Positions 1 to 8,733 of a stretch of DNA of 64,000 nt are shown here, piece after piece. Below the pieces are notes generated by a model that was not told where the DNA came from, did not search any database, and saw nothing but the letters and a program-made list of their open reading frames with translations. Positions within the stretch are counted from its first letter, which is position 1, and the number at the start of each line of letters is the position of its first letter. The DNA is from Clostridiaceae bacterium BL-3 (GTDB taxonomy: Bacteria; Bacillota; Clostridia; Clostridiales; Clostridiaceae). The stretch covers positions 3,038,001 through 3,102,000 of the forward strand of contig CADDXC010000001.1 in the NCBI GenBank assembly GCA_902809985.1. Reading direction: 5' to 3'. Both the position numbers and the translations under genes were made by a program.

Positions 1-523
1 TCTCAGCAATACCTTCATCAGCTATCTTTTCTCCATCTCTATCAGAAGTTTCATAGCACAAATTACTTCTAATCCCTATCTTCTCCGCAGCTTCAGCAAT
101 TTTAAACAAACTTCCTCTAACTGCATGTGCACTGGCATGATGATCAAAAACCGTTGTCACTCCATTTTTTACTTCATCTATCATGGGAACTATGGCACTG
201 TAATACACATCTTCCAGTGTGAGAGTCCTATCCAGTCTCCACCATAGCCCTGTAAGTATATCAACTAAATTCTTAGCAGGTGGGCTGTCATTGGCCATGC
301 CTCTAGCAAAAGTACTGTAATAATGCATATGAGTATTTATAAATCCCGGCATAATGAGCCTATTTTTTGCATTTATAAATCTGGCATCATCGTATTTTGT
401 CCTCAAATTCTCTGTGGTTCCAACCTCCATAATTTTGTTCCCATCAATTGCAATACAACCATTATCTATAATGGGTCTGATTTCATCTCTAGTAATAACC
501 TTGCCATTTCCAACAAGATACAT
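1..523 (-). CDS. ssnA: SsnA-type aminohydrolase, C-terminus beyond window
   Basis: The first 174 residues of an amidohydrolase-superfamily (TIM-barrel, metal-dependent) enzyme; the rest lies before position 1. The ATG at 521-523 follows a GGAGGA site. An N-terminal beta-sandwich leads to the metal-binding NTHMHYYS motif, then a WWRLDR segment and VFDHHASAH, all typical of SsnA. SsnA is one of the genes of the anaerobic purine/urate catabolic cluster (ygeW, ygfK, ssnA and others) known from enteric and gut bacteria; its exact reaction is not settled. It lies 24 bp downstream of ygfK on the same strand, the same order as in E. coli, so the two are probably co-transcribed. Family assignment is firm. 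Whether the missing part is intact cannot be seen. Confidence 0.85.
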   Translation of the reverse strand, partial: MYLVGNGKVITRDEIRPIIDNGCIAIDGNKIMEVGTTENLRTKYDDARFINAKNRLIMPGFINTHMHYYSTFARGMANDSPPAKNLVDILTGLWWRLDRTLTLEDVYYSAIVPMIDEVKNGVTTVFDHHASAHAVRGSLFKIAEAAEKIGIRSNLCYETSDRDGEKIADEGIAE

Positions 524-547
524 TTATCCTTCCTCCTAACCTATAAA

Positions 548-3500
548 TTATTTTAACATATAATTATATTTCTTCATGCAGGTATTAATTATGGATTCCA
601 TCTCCTTTGAAACAACATTCTTATCCCCAAGTATATAATCGGTAACCTGTCCATTTTCTTTTCTAACTTTAAATAGAGACTTTTCCCTATCCAATATGAC
701 AAAGCCCTTATTTGTACTATTTTCAAAATCTCTCACTGACCAGAAAAGAGTCACTTTATCTTTGTAAGGGTTACCATCGTAAGGGCAGAAGATACCACAA
801 TTTCCACACTCATTACACATTCCATCTACATGTAAAATCTGATGTTTGGACTCGAAATTTTCTTCAACTTTGATCAGTACATTGGCCCTGTTCGGACACA
901 CATCAACACATAATTCACAAATATGGCTGCAAGCAAGACATCTTTCCGATTCATATTCTTCGCAGACAGGATCTCTAAGTATTCCCTTTTTGTTATATAA
1001 TTCTTTTATATCTAAGGAAATATTTTTATCTGCAAAATCATTATTTAGGTTTTCCCTTGTCAATATATTTTTAGCTATTATCTTTCCATCCGCTATAGCA
1101 CTTACAATAGTAGATGGTCCTTTTTTAACATCTCCTGCCACATATACTTTTGGGATACTGGTTTCACAAAAATCATTTATCTCAGGAAATCCTCTGTCAT
1201 TCAATTTTACTCCATTACTGGACAATAGGTCCGTATCTATTTGTTCTCCCACTGCAAAAATAACTGTATCCGCCGGTAGTTTTTTAATTTCCCCTGTTAC
1301 CTCGGGTCTCCTCCTACCCGAGCTGTCCTTTGAGCCCAATTTCATTACATCACAGACAAGTTCACCTTTTCTCACAGCTTTAGGTGAGAGGAGTTCTTTA
1401 AACAGAATGCCTTCTGAGCTGGCCAATTTCAATTCTTCCAGTGTAGCTGGCATGTATTTTCTCGTTCTTCTATAAACTATGGATACATTCTCAACGCCAT
1501 ATACTCTCTTGGCAGCTCTAGCAGAGTCCATTGCGACATCGCCGCCTCCGATAACGCAAACATGCTTTCCTAATCTTATGCTTTCTTTTTCTGATTTGAA
1601 TTTTTCCAGAAATGCCAGGGCATCAACTACTTTCTCCTTTCCTTCCTCTAGTGATATCTTCCCAGGCTTCCATGCACCTGTTGCAATCACTATATAATCG
1701 TATTCTTTCTTCAATCTATTTATATCAAAAACTCCGTCTATACCAAATTTAAATTTTACTCCATGCTTTTTAACCAATTCAAAATCCTTCCTAATCATAT
1801 CTGAAGAAATTCTGAATTCCGGAATTACATATTCTACTATACCATAAGGCTTTTCCCTTTTATCCATTACCGTTACATCAATGCCATTTCTTCTGAGAAA
1901 TGCAGCTGCTGAAAGTCCTGCCGGACCTGCACCTATAACTGCCACCTTTTTATTACTCTTCAATTCTACCGGTTTGATATTCTCCACATACCTATCTTGA
2001 GAATTTATCACTGCTATTTTCTTCATATTCCTAATGAGCACAGACTCGTCATAATCAAGCCTTGTACATTTATACTGACAATTATGATTGCAAATTGTAC
2101 CTGTAATTGCTGGAGATGTATTGTCTTTTGCAATTATGGAAAAAGCTTCGTCATACTTTTTCTTTCCTACCAAATTCACATATTCAGGAATTTGCTGATT
2201 TATAGGACATCCTATACTGCAAGGCGCTATGGCACAATCATAAATTGGAAGTTCTTTAGAAATCTTTCTGCTGTCCACCGTTCTCAATTCTTTGAGATGA
2301 TGTTTGTCCTTTAATGAATGTTTCGCAAGTTCCTCCAATTGAATCACATTAATACAGGAAATGCTTCCTTTAAGCTGTCCTTCCACTTTTTTTGCCATCT
2401 GGGTTATTCTCTCGTATCCACCTGGTTTTAAAATAGTTGTAGCAAATGTAATCGGTTGTATACCTACAGCTAAAATTTTATCTACATTGAAGAAATCAAC
2501 TCCTCCCGAATAAGATATCTGCAAATCCCCATTAAATTCTTTAGACAATCTGCTTGCCAGAGTTATCGTAAGTGGAAAGAGAGCTCTCCCGGACATATAC
2601 ATTTCTTCACCTGGAAGTTCGTCATTTACTATTTTAACTGGCAGTGTATTGGTTAATTTTACTCCTATTTCCAGATTCAATTTTGATGCCTTATCCTTCA
2701 ATCGCCCCAACATAGCTATTCCATCGGCATATTGCAGATCTTTTGTAAAACTGCTTGAATTTAATTCTATATAATCATAACCCATTTTATCAAAGGTATT
2801 TTTGACAAATTTCTCTCCCAACAAAGTAGGGTTCATCTTTATAAATGTATTTAAATGCTTTTCCTCAAGAAGATAATTCGAAATCTTTTCTATTTCTTCA
2901 GGGGGACATCCATGTAAAGTAGACAATGTAATAGAAGAACATATAGTAGAATCTATATTATCTAAATCTTTTTCGCTAAATTTCTTAAATAAATTCATAT
3001 TTAAAGAAAGTACTTGTTTACATTCTTTCCATATTTCCGTATTGACAGCATTTCTCATTCCCTCGATATAGGCATCTATTTTAGGAGACTTTATGCCTTT
3101 TAGATCATAACCCACACTCATATTGAACATAAAATCCCTTTTTTCACTTAAATCAAGCTCTTTCATTAGAACATGAAGTAAAAACCACGCCTTTATATAT
3201 TCATTAAAAGCTTCCTGAACCTTCAATTCAGTAGACCATTCAACATTGTAACCTTCGTCCTGAGCATGAATACATGGTTTTGCTACAGGCAAATCCTCTC
3301 CATCTATAACTTGTACTGTTTTTAGTTCAATAAAACGGCTTCCTGTCAAATATGCCGCTATAATATTTTGAGCAAGTTGAGAATTAGGACCTGCTGCCGG
3401 TCCCAAAGGTGAAGATAATTTTTCATTAAATATTACAGCAGATTTGTGTTCTTTATTTTTATAAAATTTGCCTTTATGAATTCCGAATATAGTGCCATTT

Positions 3501-3568
3501 TCATTTAATTCTGTAATGATCCAATTAATCATTTTTTCAAAAGAAATGGGGCACATTCTATCACTCAT
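548..3568 (-). CDS. ygfK: YgfK-type FAD/Fe-S oxidoreductase (putative selenate reductase subunit)
   Basis: A 1006-residue multidomain flavoprotein. The N-terminal ~440 residues look like a dihydroorotate-dehydrogenase-type barrel. A GltD-like module follows, with cysteines in APCSIGCP, a first dinucleotide site VAVIGAGPAGLSAA near residue 545 and a second CVIGGGDVAMDSARAAKR. The C-terminus carries two ferredoxin-like cysteine clusters (CLACSHICELCVDVCP and CNECGNCGIFCP). Length and domain order match YgfK (about 1030 residues). Families of this type move NAD(P)H electrons through FAD and 4Fe-4S centres. YgfK is named as a selenate reductase subunit, but genetics in gut bacteria ties it to anaerobic urate breakdown. 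The neighbours (ssnA downstream, ygeW and 8-oxoguanine deaminase upstream) support the purine role. Confidence 0.88.
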   Translation of the reverse strand: MSDRMCPISFEKMINWIITELNENGTIFGIHKGKFYKNKEHKSAVIFNEKLSSPLGPAAGPNSQLAQNIIAAYLTGSRFIELKTVQVIDGEDLPVAKPCIHAQDEGYNVEWSTELKVQEAFNEYIKAWFLLHVLMKELDLSEKRDFMFNMSVGYDLKGIKSPKIDAYIEGMRNAVNTEIWKECKQVLSLNMNLFKKFSEKDLDNIDSTICSSITLSTLHGCPPEEIEKISNYLLEEKHLNTFIKMNPTLLGEKFVKNTFDKMGYDYIELNSSSFTKDLQYADGIAMLGRLKDKASKLNLEIGVKLTNTLPVKIVNDELPGEEMYMSGRALFPLTITLASRLSKEFNGDLQISYSGGVDFFNVDKILAVGIQPITFATTILKPGGYERITQMAKKVEGQLKGSISCINVIQLEELAKHSLKDKHHLKELRTVDSRKISKELPIYDCAIAPCSIGCPINQQIPEYVNLVGKKKYDEAFSIIAKDNTSPAITGTICNHNCQYKCTRLDYDESVLIRNMKKIAVINSQDRYVENIKPVELKSNKKVAVIGAGPAGLSAAAFLRRNGIDVTVMDKREKPYGIVEYVIPEFRISSDMIRKDFELVKKHGVKFKFGIDGVFDINRLKKEYDYIVIATGAWKPGKISLEEGKEKVVDALAFLEKFKSEKESIRLGKHVCVIGGGDVAMDSARAAKRVYGVENVSIVYRRTRKYMPATLEELKLASSEGILFKELLSPKAVRKGELVCDVMKLGSKDSSGRRRPEVTGEIKKLPADTVIFAVGEQIDTDLLSSNGVKLNDRGFPEINDFCETSIPKVYVAGDVKKGPSTIVSAIADGKIIAKNILTRENLNNDFADKNISLDIKELYNKKGILRDPVCEEYESERCLACSHICELCVDVCPNRANVLIKVEENFESKHQILHVDGMCNECGNCGIFCPYDGNPYKDKVTLFWSVRDFENSTNKGFVILDREKSLFKVRKENGQVTDYILGDKNVVSKEMESIINTCMKKYNYMLK

Positions 3569-3686
3569 TTTTCATTCTCCCTCCAAACAAAATAAATTTT
3601 CAATAACATCTCATAGATTATTTTGACATTATATGAATTGAGTGTCTCAAAATAAATTTGAGTCACTCTTTAATGTAATCTGTTCT

Positions 3687-4883
3687 TTACTTTCCTAAAA
3701 ATCTAGGTACATTTGAATTCAAAAGCTTATTAAGTACCTCAATTGGATTTCTAACCTTACTGAGCATTATCATTGCTGCAATAATATATGGCTTATATCC
3801 AGCTTGTTTATATAGTGGATCACGATAGCGATCAAATACCGAAGCCGCTACTTCTCCTTCTTTACAGCTCACACCGCTTATATCTGCTGGAAGGCAGTGC
3901 ATATAAAGAGCTTTTCCACTCTTGGTGAGTTTCATCATATCTTCAGTGCATTCCCACTCTTTGTGTTTAGCATTTTCTGCCAATAGTTCATTTTCAAGAA
4001 CTTTTATCTCATCAAATTTACCTTCTCCATATAAGTTGGTTCTTTTTTTCATAGCAGCAAAGGATGCCCAACTCTTAGGGTAAACAACATCAGCATTCTT
4101 AAATGCTTCTGTCATTGAATTAGTTTTAACAAATTTACCACCACTCAGTTCTGCATTTCTCGCAGCAACCTGTTCTACTTCCGGCATTAGATCATATCCT
4201 TCTGGATGAGCCAGAGAAACTTCCATACCCATTCTTGTCATTAATCCTATGATTCCCTGCGGAACTGACAAGGGTTTCCCGTAAGAAGGTGAATACGCCC
4301 ATGTCATTGCTATTTTTTTACCCTTAAGATTTTCTATGCCACCAAAATAATGTATCATATGCAATAAATCTGCCATACACTGAGTTGGGTGATCTATATC
4401 GCACTGAAGATTTACAAGAGATGGACGCTGCTGCAATACGCCGTCTTCATAGCCTTGTTTAACCGCATCAGCTACATCATGCATGTATTTGTTGCCTTTA
4501 CCTATGAACATGTCATCTCTTATTCCTATAACTTCAGCCATAAAAGAAATCATATTTGCCGTCTCACGTACGGTTTCACCATGTGCAATTTGAGATTTAG
4601 ATTCATCTAAATCCTGTACTTCAAGTCCAAGTAAATTACAGGCACTGGCAAAACTAAACCTTGTTCTTGTGGAATTGTCTCTAAATACTGAAATACCAAG
4701 TCCACTTTCAAAAATCTTTGTGGAAATATTATTTTGTCTCATTTCGCGAAGAATATCGGCCACTGTAAACACGGCTTTAAGTTCTTCATCTGTTTTCTCC
4801 CATGTTAGGAAAAAATCATTATTGTACATTTTTTCATAATTCAAATTTCCCAGTTTTTGAATTAAATTTTTAATTTCAGACAT
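3687..4883 (-). CDS. ygeW: YgeW-type knotted carbamoyltransferase
   Basis: A carbamoyltransferase of the aspartate/ornithine carbamoyltransferase superfamily, 398 residues. It carries the carbamoyl-phosphate loop FRDNSTRTRFSFASA, the HPTQCMADLLHM segment and the late MHCLPADI motif. The insertions and overall length fit YgeW rather than ArgF or PyrB. I chose the ATG at 4881-4883 because GGAGGG lies 5 bases upstream; an in-frame start 48 bases further up has no such site. YgeW belongs to the urate-degradation gene set, and its true acceptor is unproven. A ~30-bp near-palindrome lies ~75 bp upstream and is the probable control site. ygfK follows 118 bp downstream on the same strand. Confidence 0.85.
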   Translation of the reverse strand: MSEIKNLIQKLGNLNYEKMYNNDFFLTWEKTDEELKAVFTVADILREMRQNNISTKIFESGLGISVFRDNSTRTRFSFASACNLLGLEVQDLDESKSQIAHGETVRETANMISFMAEVIGIRDDMFIGKGNKYMHDVADAVKQGYEDGVLQQRPSLVNLQCDIDHPTQCMADLLHMIHYFGGIENLKGKKIAMTWAYSPSYGKPLSVPQGIIGLMTRMGMEVSLAHPEGYDLMPEVEQVAARNAELSGGKFVKTNSMTEAFKNADVVYPKSWASFAAMKKRTNLYGEGKFDEIKVLENELLAENAKHKEWECTEDMMKLTKSGKALYMHCLPADISGVSCKEGEVAASVFDRYRDPLYKQAGYKPYIIAAMIMLSKVRNPIEVLNKLLNSNVPRFLGK

Positions 4884-4957
4884 AATTACCCTCCTAATTT
4901 TAAATTCATTTATGAACTTATAGAAATCCACGCTAAAACGGGAACTAAATTTTATTA

Positions 4958-4987
4958 AATATTTGATTAACTAGTTAATTAAATATT
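4958..4987. promoter_or_regulatory. Near-palindromic operator upstream of ygeW
   Basis: A 30-base inverted repeat centred on TTAACTAGTTAA, with arms matching at all but one symmetric pair. It lies in the 132-bp gap between the 8-oxoguanine deaminase and ygeW genes. Related TTAAC...GTTAA elements occur upstream of the deaminase gene at 6444-6489, suggesting that one dimeric regulator binds both sites. The regulator gene is not identified in the window. Confidence 0.55.
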
Positions 4988-5015
4988 ATAATAATATACT
5001 TACTTTGTCAATATT

Positions 5016-6368
5016 CTAAGACTGTTTTTTCAACATATGAATTGCAATTTTATTAGCCTCTCTAAAAACCTTATCACAGTCAATTGTCAGAATTTTTCCA
5101 TCCATTGATACAACTTCCCCATTCACTATAGTCATTTTAGTAAAACAACTGTTACCAAGACACACCAAAGATATCAATGGATCATGACAACCAGCATATT
5201 CAATTTTGTTCAGATCAAATAGTATAATATCAGCTGCTTTTCCCACAGCCAATCTTCCTGTATCCGCTCTTCCCAGTACATCAGCTCCTCCTCTAGTAGC
5301 AATTTTCAATATGTCGTATGCACTCAACCCATAATTACCATATTTCAAATGATTTAATAAATATGCTCTTTTTACTTCCTCCCACATATTGGAACCATCG
5401 TTACTTGCACTTCCATCTACTGCAATGCTCAATTTTCCTGATGCTTTTACAATATCAGTAGTTCTGCAAATCCCACTTCCCAATTTCATATTTGAAGATG
5501 GACAATGAGCTATACCAGTTCCCTTTAAATTGCTGATTTCTCTATCATTTAAATATATACCATGTGCAAACCACACGTCTGAGCCAATCCATCCAATATC
5601 TTCCATGAGCTCAAAGGGTCTTCTCCCGTATTTTTCAATACAGAATCTTTCTTCATCCTTGGTTTCAGCTAAATGAGTATGCATCATAACTCCCAGTTGT
5701 CTCGCCAATTTTCTCGTCTCTATCATTAAATCTTTAGTCACAGAAAATGGAGAACATGGTGCAAACGCTATTCTAATCATAGAAAAGTCCTTTGGATCAT
5801 GATATTCATCAACTAACCTATTACAATCTTCTAATATTTTATCCTCTTTTTGAATAACACTTATAGGAGGCAGCCCTCCTTTATCTTTTCCCAAAGACAT
5901 TGAACCCCGGGTGGCATGAAATCTAATTCCTATTTTACGTGATGCTTCTATTTCCATATCAATTAAATTCTCAGGCTGATCAAATGGAAAAACATAATGC
6001 TGATCTGAAGTCAAAGTACATCCTGTTCTTAAAAGTTCGCTGAATCCTACCATGGCACCATAATAAACTGCTTCTGGGTTTATATTCTTCCAATAACTAT
6101 AGAGCTTTGTAAGCCAGGGAAAAAGTGGCTGCTCTTGTACTTCCTTAATTCCCCTAAACAAACTTTGATATAAATGATGATGAGTATTTACAAAGCCCGG
6201 AAGTGCCACAAGTCCTGTGCAATTTATTTCTTCACATTCATGATCTGGTAAAATATTTCTCCCCATTTTTATAATTTTAGATCCTTCAATAAGAATGTCG
6301 CAATTTGTAAACACATTATCTTTATCATCGAAAGTATACACAGTACTGATATTTTTAAGAATTATCAT
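5016..6368 (-). CDS. 8-oxoguanine deaminase
   Basis: A 450-residue amidohydrolase of the cytosine/guanine deaminase group. Visible metal and catalytic motifs are FVNTHHHLYQ (HxH), MMHTHLAETKDEE (HxxE), WFAHGIYL and AVDGSASNDGSN. The stretch RGSMSLGKDKGGLPP, then IAFAPCSPFSV, matches the signature of bacterial 8-oxoguanine deaminases (hydrolysing 8-oxoguanine to urate and ammonia) better than guanine deaminase or atrazine-type enzymes. The product urate would feed the YgeW/YgfK/SsnA genes that follow on the same strand. The ATG is preceded by GGGGAG at 9 bases. Activity on related aminopurines or isocytosine is possible. Confidence 0.8.
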   Translation of the reverse strand: MIILKNISTVYTFDDKDNVFTNCDILIEGSKIIKMGRNILPDHECEEINCTGLVALPGFVNTHHHLYQSLFRGIKEVQEQPLFPWLTKLYSYWKNINPEAVYYGAMVGFSELLRTGCTLTSDQHYVFPFDQPENLIDMEIEASRKIGIRFHATRGSMSLGKDKGGLPPISVIQKEDKILEDCNRLVDEYHDPKDFSMIRIAFAPCSPFSVTKDLMIETRKLARQLGVMMHTHLAETKDEERFCIEKYGRRPFELMEDIGWIGSDVWFAHGIYLNDREISNLKGTGIAHCPSSNMKLGSGICRTTDIVKASGKLSIAVDGSASNDGSNMWEEVKRAYLLNHLKYGNYGLSAYDILKIATRGGADVLGRADTGRLAVGKAADIILFDLNKIEYAGCHDPLISLVCLGNSCFTKMTIVNGEVVSMDGKILTIDCDKVFREANKIAIHMLKKQS

Positions 6369-6443
6369 TTTTATTTTCTCCCCTGATCCATTATAATAAA
6401 ACCTTTACATATAGATAAAATATACATTCTGAATTCAGTATTA

Positions 6444-6489
6444 TTAACAATTAGTTAAGAAAAATCTGAATATTAAATTAACTAATCAA
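6444..6489. promoter_or_regulatory. Pair of TTAAC-type operator elements
   Basis: Two elements lie upstream of the 8-oxoguanine deaminase gene. One is TTAAC-N5-GTTAA at 6444-6458 (perfect 5-bp arms). The other is TTAACTAATCAA at 6478-6489, similar to one arm of the near-palindrome at 4958-4987. Their placement in the divergent gap with the DnaD-family gene fits repressor or activator sites for the purine operon. This is inference from symmetry and recurrence only. Confidence 0.4.
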
Positions 6490-6639
6490 TCTAATTTTAG
6501 CATGATAATTAACCTTTGTCAATATACAGTAATTTCCACAATAGCTATCCATTTCATTGTTATACTTTTCTTATTTTGATATAATGATTTATTATAGTAG
6601 CTTTTTAAAAATGGAATTTATAAGAGGCAGGTAAAAAAT

Positions 6640-7638
6640 ATGAGTACTTTTGTATTTAAAACTAATGAAACAAACTATACACCTGTAAGCAATATCTTTA
6701 TAGATAAATTTATGCCTAAGGCCCGGGGAGAATTTGTCAAAGTATATCTCCTGGGACTAAAATATTGCAAATCTGGTGAATTAGGTGTCAGCTCTCAAGT
6801 TATGGCAAGTGCTTTACATCTTTTAGAAACTGATGTATTAAACGCCTGGAATTATTGGAATGACGAAAATGTTATTAAAATGATTCCTATTGACAACATG
6901 GGAAATTACAATATAGATTTTCTAGATTTAGCCGATAGAAAAACAGAAAATGAAAATAGCATAAATTTATTAGAAGAACTAAGTAAAGATTCTATAAAAG
7001 ATATGCTGGAAGATATAGAAAAATCCACGGGAAGACCTCTATCTTCAGAAGAAATGACTATGTATATAAGCTGGATAAATGACCTCAATTTTTCCCCTGA
7101 AGTTATACTTCTCCTAGTTCAATACTGTACATCAAAGGGTAAAACAAACAGCAGATATATAGAAAAAACTGCTCTATCCTGGTTTGATGCAAAGATAAAG
7201 AATGTAAATGATGCTCAGATTTTTATAAAAAACCGTGAAGATAGATGGATTAAAATAAGAAAAATTCTAAATTATCTTGGTATAAAAGACGGAGAAATAA
7301 TGAAGCCACAGGAAGAAATGCTTTCAAAATGGATTGAAAGCTATAATTTTTCTCTAGAAATAATATTCAAAGCTTGTAATATATGTTTTGAGAGAATAAA
7401 TAAAGCTGATTTTAAATATATTGACGGAATATTGACCAGTTGGAATAAAGATAAAATTAGAACTTTAGAAGATATTGAAAAAAAAGATGTAAAAAAAACA
7501 CCTCATAATAACTTTAGAAATAGCAATAAAAATATTGGAAATAGAAATTCTAAAAGTACTTTCAATAATTTTAAACAGAGAAATTATGATTTTGACGATC
7601 TGGAAAAAAAATTGTTAGGATGGGATAAAAATGATTAA
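6640..7638 (+). CDS. dnaD: DnaD-family replication initiation protein
   Basis: A 332-residue protein with an N-terminal winged-helix DnaD domain (about residues 15-95) and two tandem DnaB_2/DnaD C-terminal domains. The domains end in YIEKTALSWFDAKIKNV and KYIDGILTSWNKDKIRT, each carrying the family's Y-x-x-x-x-L-x-W pattern. A basic, Asn-rich tail follows. DnaD proteins bridge DnaA-bound origin DNA and the helicase loader in Firmicutes. The gene overlaps the start of the dnaC/dnaI-type ATPase by 8 bases, so the two are co-translated, a pairing common in clostridia. A purine-rich GAGGCAGG site precedes the ATG. Confidence 0.88.
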   Translation: MSTFVFKTNETNYTPVSNIFIDKFMPKARGEFVKVYLLGLKYCKSGELGVSSQVMASALHLLETDVLNAWNYWNDENVIKMIPIDNMGNYNIDFLDLADRKTENENSINLLEELSKDSIKDMLEDIEKSTGRPLSSEEMTMYISWINDLNFSPEVILLLVQYCTSKGKTNSRYIEKTALSWFDAKIKNVNDAQIFIKNREDRWIKIRKILNYLGIKDGEIMKPQEEMLSKWIESYNFSLEIIFKACNICFERINKADFKYIDGILTSWNKDKIRTLEDIEKKDVKKTPHNNFRNSNKNIGNRNSKSTFNNFKQRNYDFDDLEKKLLGWDKND

Positions 7639-8617
7639 GAGCTACCATTCACAAATAATTAAAATGTATGAAAAAATAAGAGAAGAAGATGAAAAATCTT
7701 TGAACATACGAAAAGAAGAAATCAGGAGAAAACTTCCTGAGATAATTGACATACAAAGATCTATAGGAAAGCTCAGTCTAGAATTGTCAATAAATATATT
7801 AAATAACGTCGAAAACAAAGATAAATATTTAAAAGAGTTAAAAGAAAAAATTACAGATTTGAGAATTAGGAAATCTGAACTCTTGGCAATTAATAATTAT
7901 CCTGTAGATTATCTCGAAATACATTATCAATGTCCTAAATGTAAAGACACTGGATTTATAGGCCACCAAAAATGCAGCTGTTATAAACAGAAACTTATCA
8001 AATTATACTATAATAATTCTGATTTAATAAATATATTAAATAAAAATAATTTTGACAATTTTAATTTTCAAGTATATTCTTCTTTAAAAAGTAAAGGAAA
8101 TCCGACCAGCCCCAGGAAAAACATAGAGAGAATAGCCTCTATATCCTGGAATTACATAGAAAATTTTTCTTCTTCTAAGGAAAACTTGTTATTTTACGGC
8201 AATCCAGGCACGGGTAAAACCTTTTTATCAAATTGCATATCAAAAGAATTGCTGGATAGAGGTTTTTTAGTAGTTTACAGAACTTCAGAAGATCTAATAG
8301 AAGACTTAAAAAATATAAGATTTAAAAATGATACTAATTTAGAAGATTTCCTTATGAACTGTGATTTACTTATAATAGATGACTTGGGTTCAGAACAAAT
8401 AACAGATTTTTCTAAAACTGAACTATTTAACATTCTAAATAGAAAATTATTAAAACAAAAAAAAATGCTTATATCGACTAATTGTGACTTAGAAGAACTT
8501 TTAAAATCCTATTCTGAAAGAATTTCCTCCAGATTACTGGGAGAGTTTACCCTATGTAAATTCTTCGGAGAAGACATACGCATAAAACAAAATATACAAA
8601 ATAAGAATTTAAAATAA
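7631..8617 (+). CDS. dnaC: DnaC/DnaI-type helicase loader ATPase
   Basis: A 328-residue AAA+ ATPase of the IstB/DnaC family. The N-terminus is helical, followed by a zinc-binding CPKCKDTGF...KCSCYKQK segment near residue 100 (DnaI-like). Walker A is GNPGTGKTFLSNCI and Walker B is LLIIDDLGSEQ, followed by sensor I STNCDLEEL and an arginine-finger region SERISSRL. It loads the replicative helicase onto single-stranded DNA with the DnaD protein encoded immediately upstream (8-base overlap). A strong hairpin follows the stop codon. Confidence 0.9.
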   Translation: MIKSYHSQIIKMYEKIREEDEKSLNIRKEEIRRKLPEIIDIQRSIGKLSLELSINILNNVENKDKYLKELKEKITDLRIRKSELLAINNYPVDYLEIHYQCPKCKDTGFIGHQKCSCYKQKLIKLYYNNSDLINILNKNNFDNFNFQVYSSLKSKGNPTSPRKNIERIASISWNYIENFSSSKENLLFYGNPGTGKTFLSNCISKELLDRGFLVVYRTSEDLIEDLKNIRFKNDTNLEDFLMNCDLLIIDDLGSEQITDFSKTELFNILNRKLLKQKKMLISTNCDLEELLKSYSERISSRLLGEFTLCKFFGEDIRIKQNIQNKNLK

Positions 8618-8635
8618 AATCCACTTTATCTAGAT

Positions 8636-8697
8636 AGGGAGAACAGGCATGGGATCATATTCTAAATTGATCTGTGCCTATTTCCCTTATATTTTTT
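8636..8697 (+). terminator. Intrinsic terminator after dnaC
   Basis: A long imperfect hairpin with paired blocks AGGGA/TCCCT, AGGCA/TGCCT and GATCA/TGATC, ending in a run ATTTTTTAAT on the plus strand. It lies between the convergent dnaC-type gene and the HlyD-type gene. It clearly serves the plus strand and may also act on the minus strand. Confidence 0.75.
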
Positions 8698-8733
8698 AAT
8701 TCTCTAGAAAAATATTCAAAGTTCTATTTTCAT

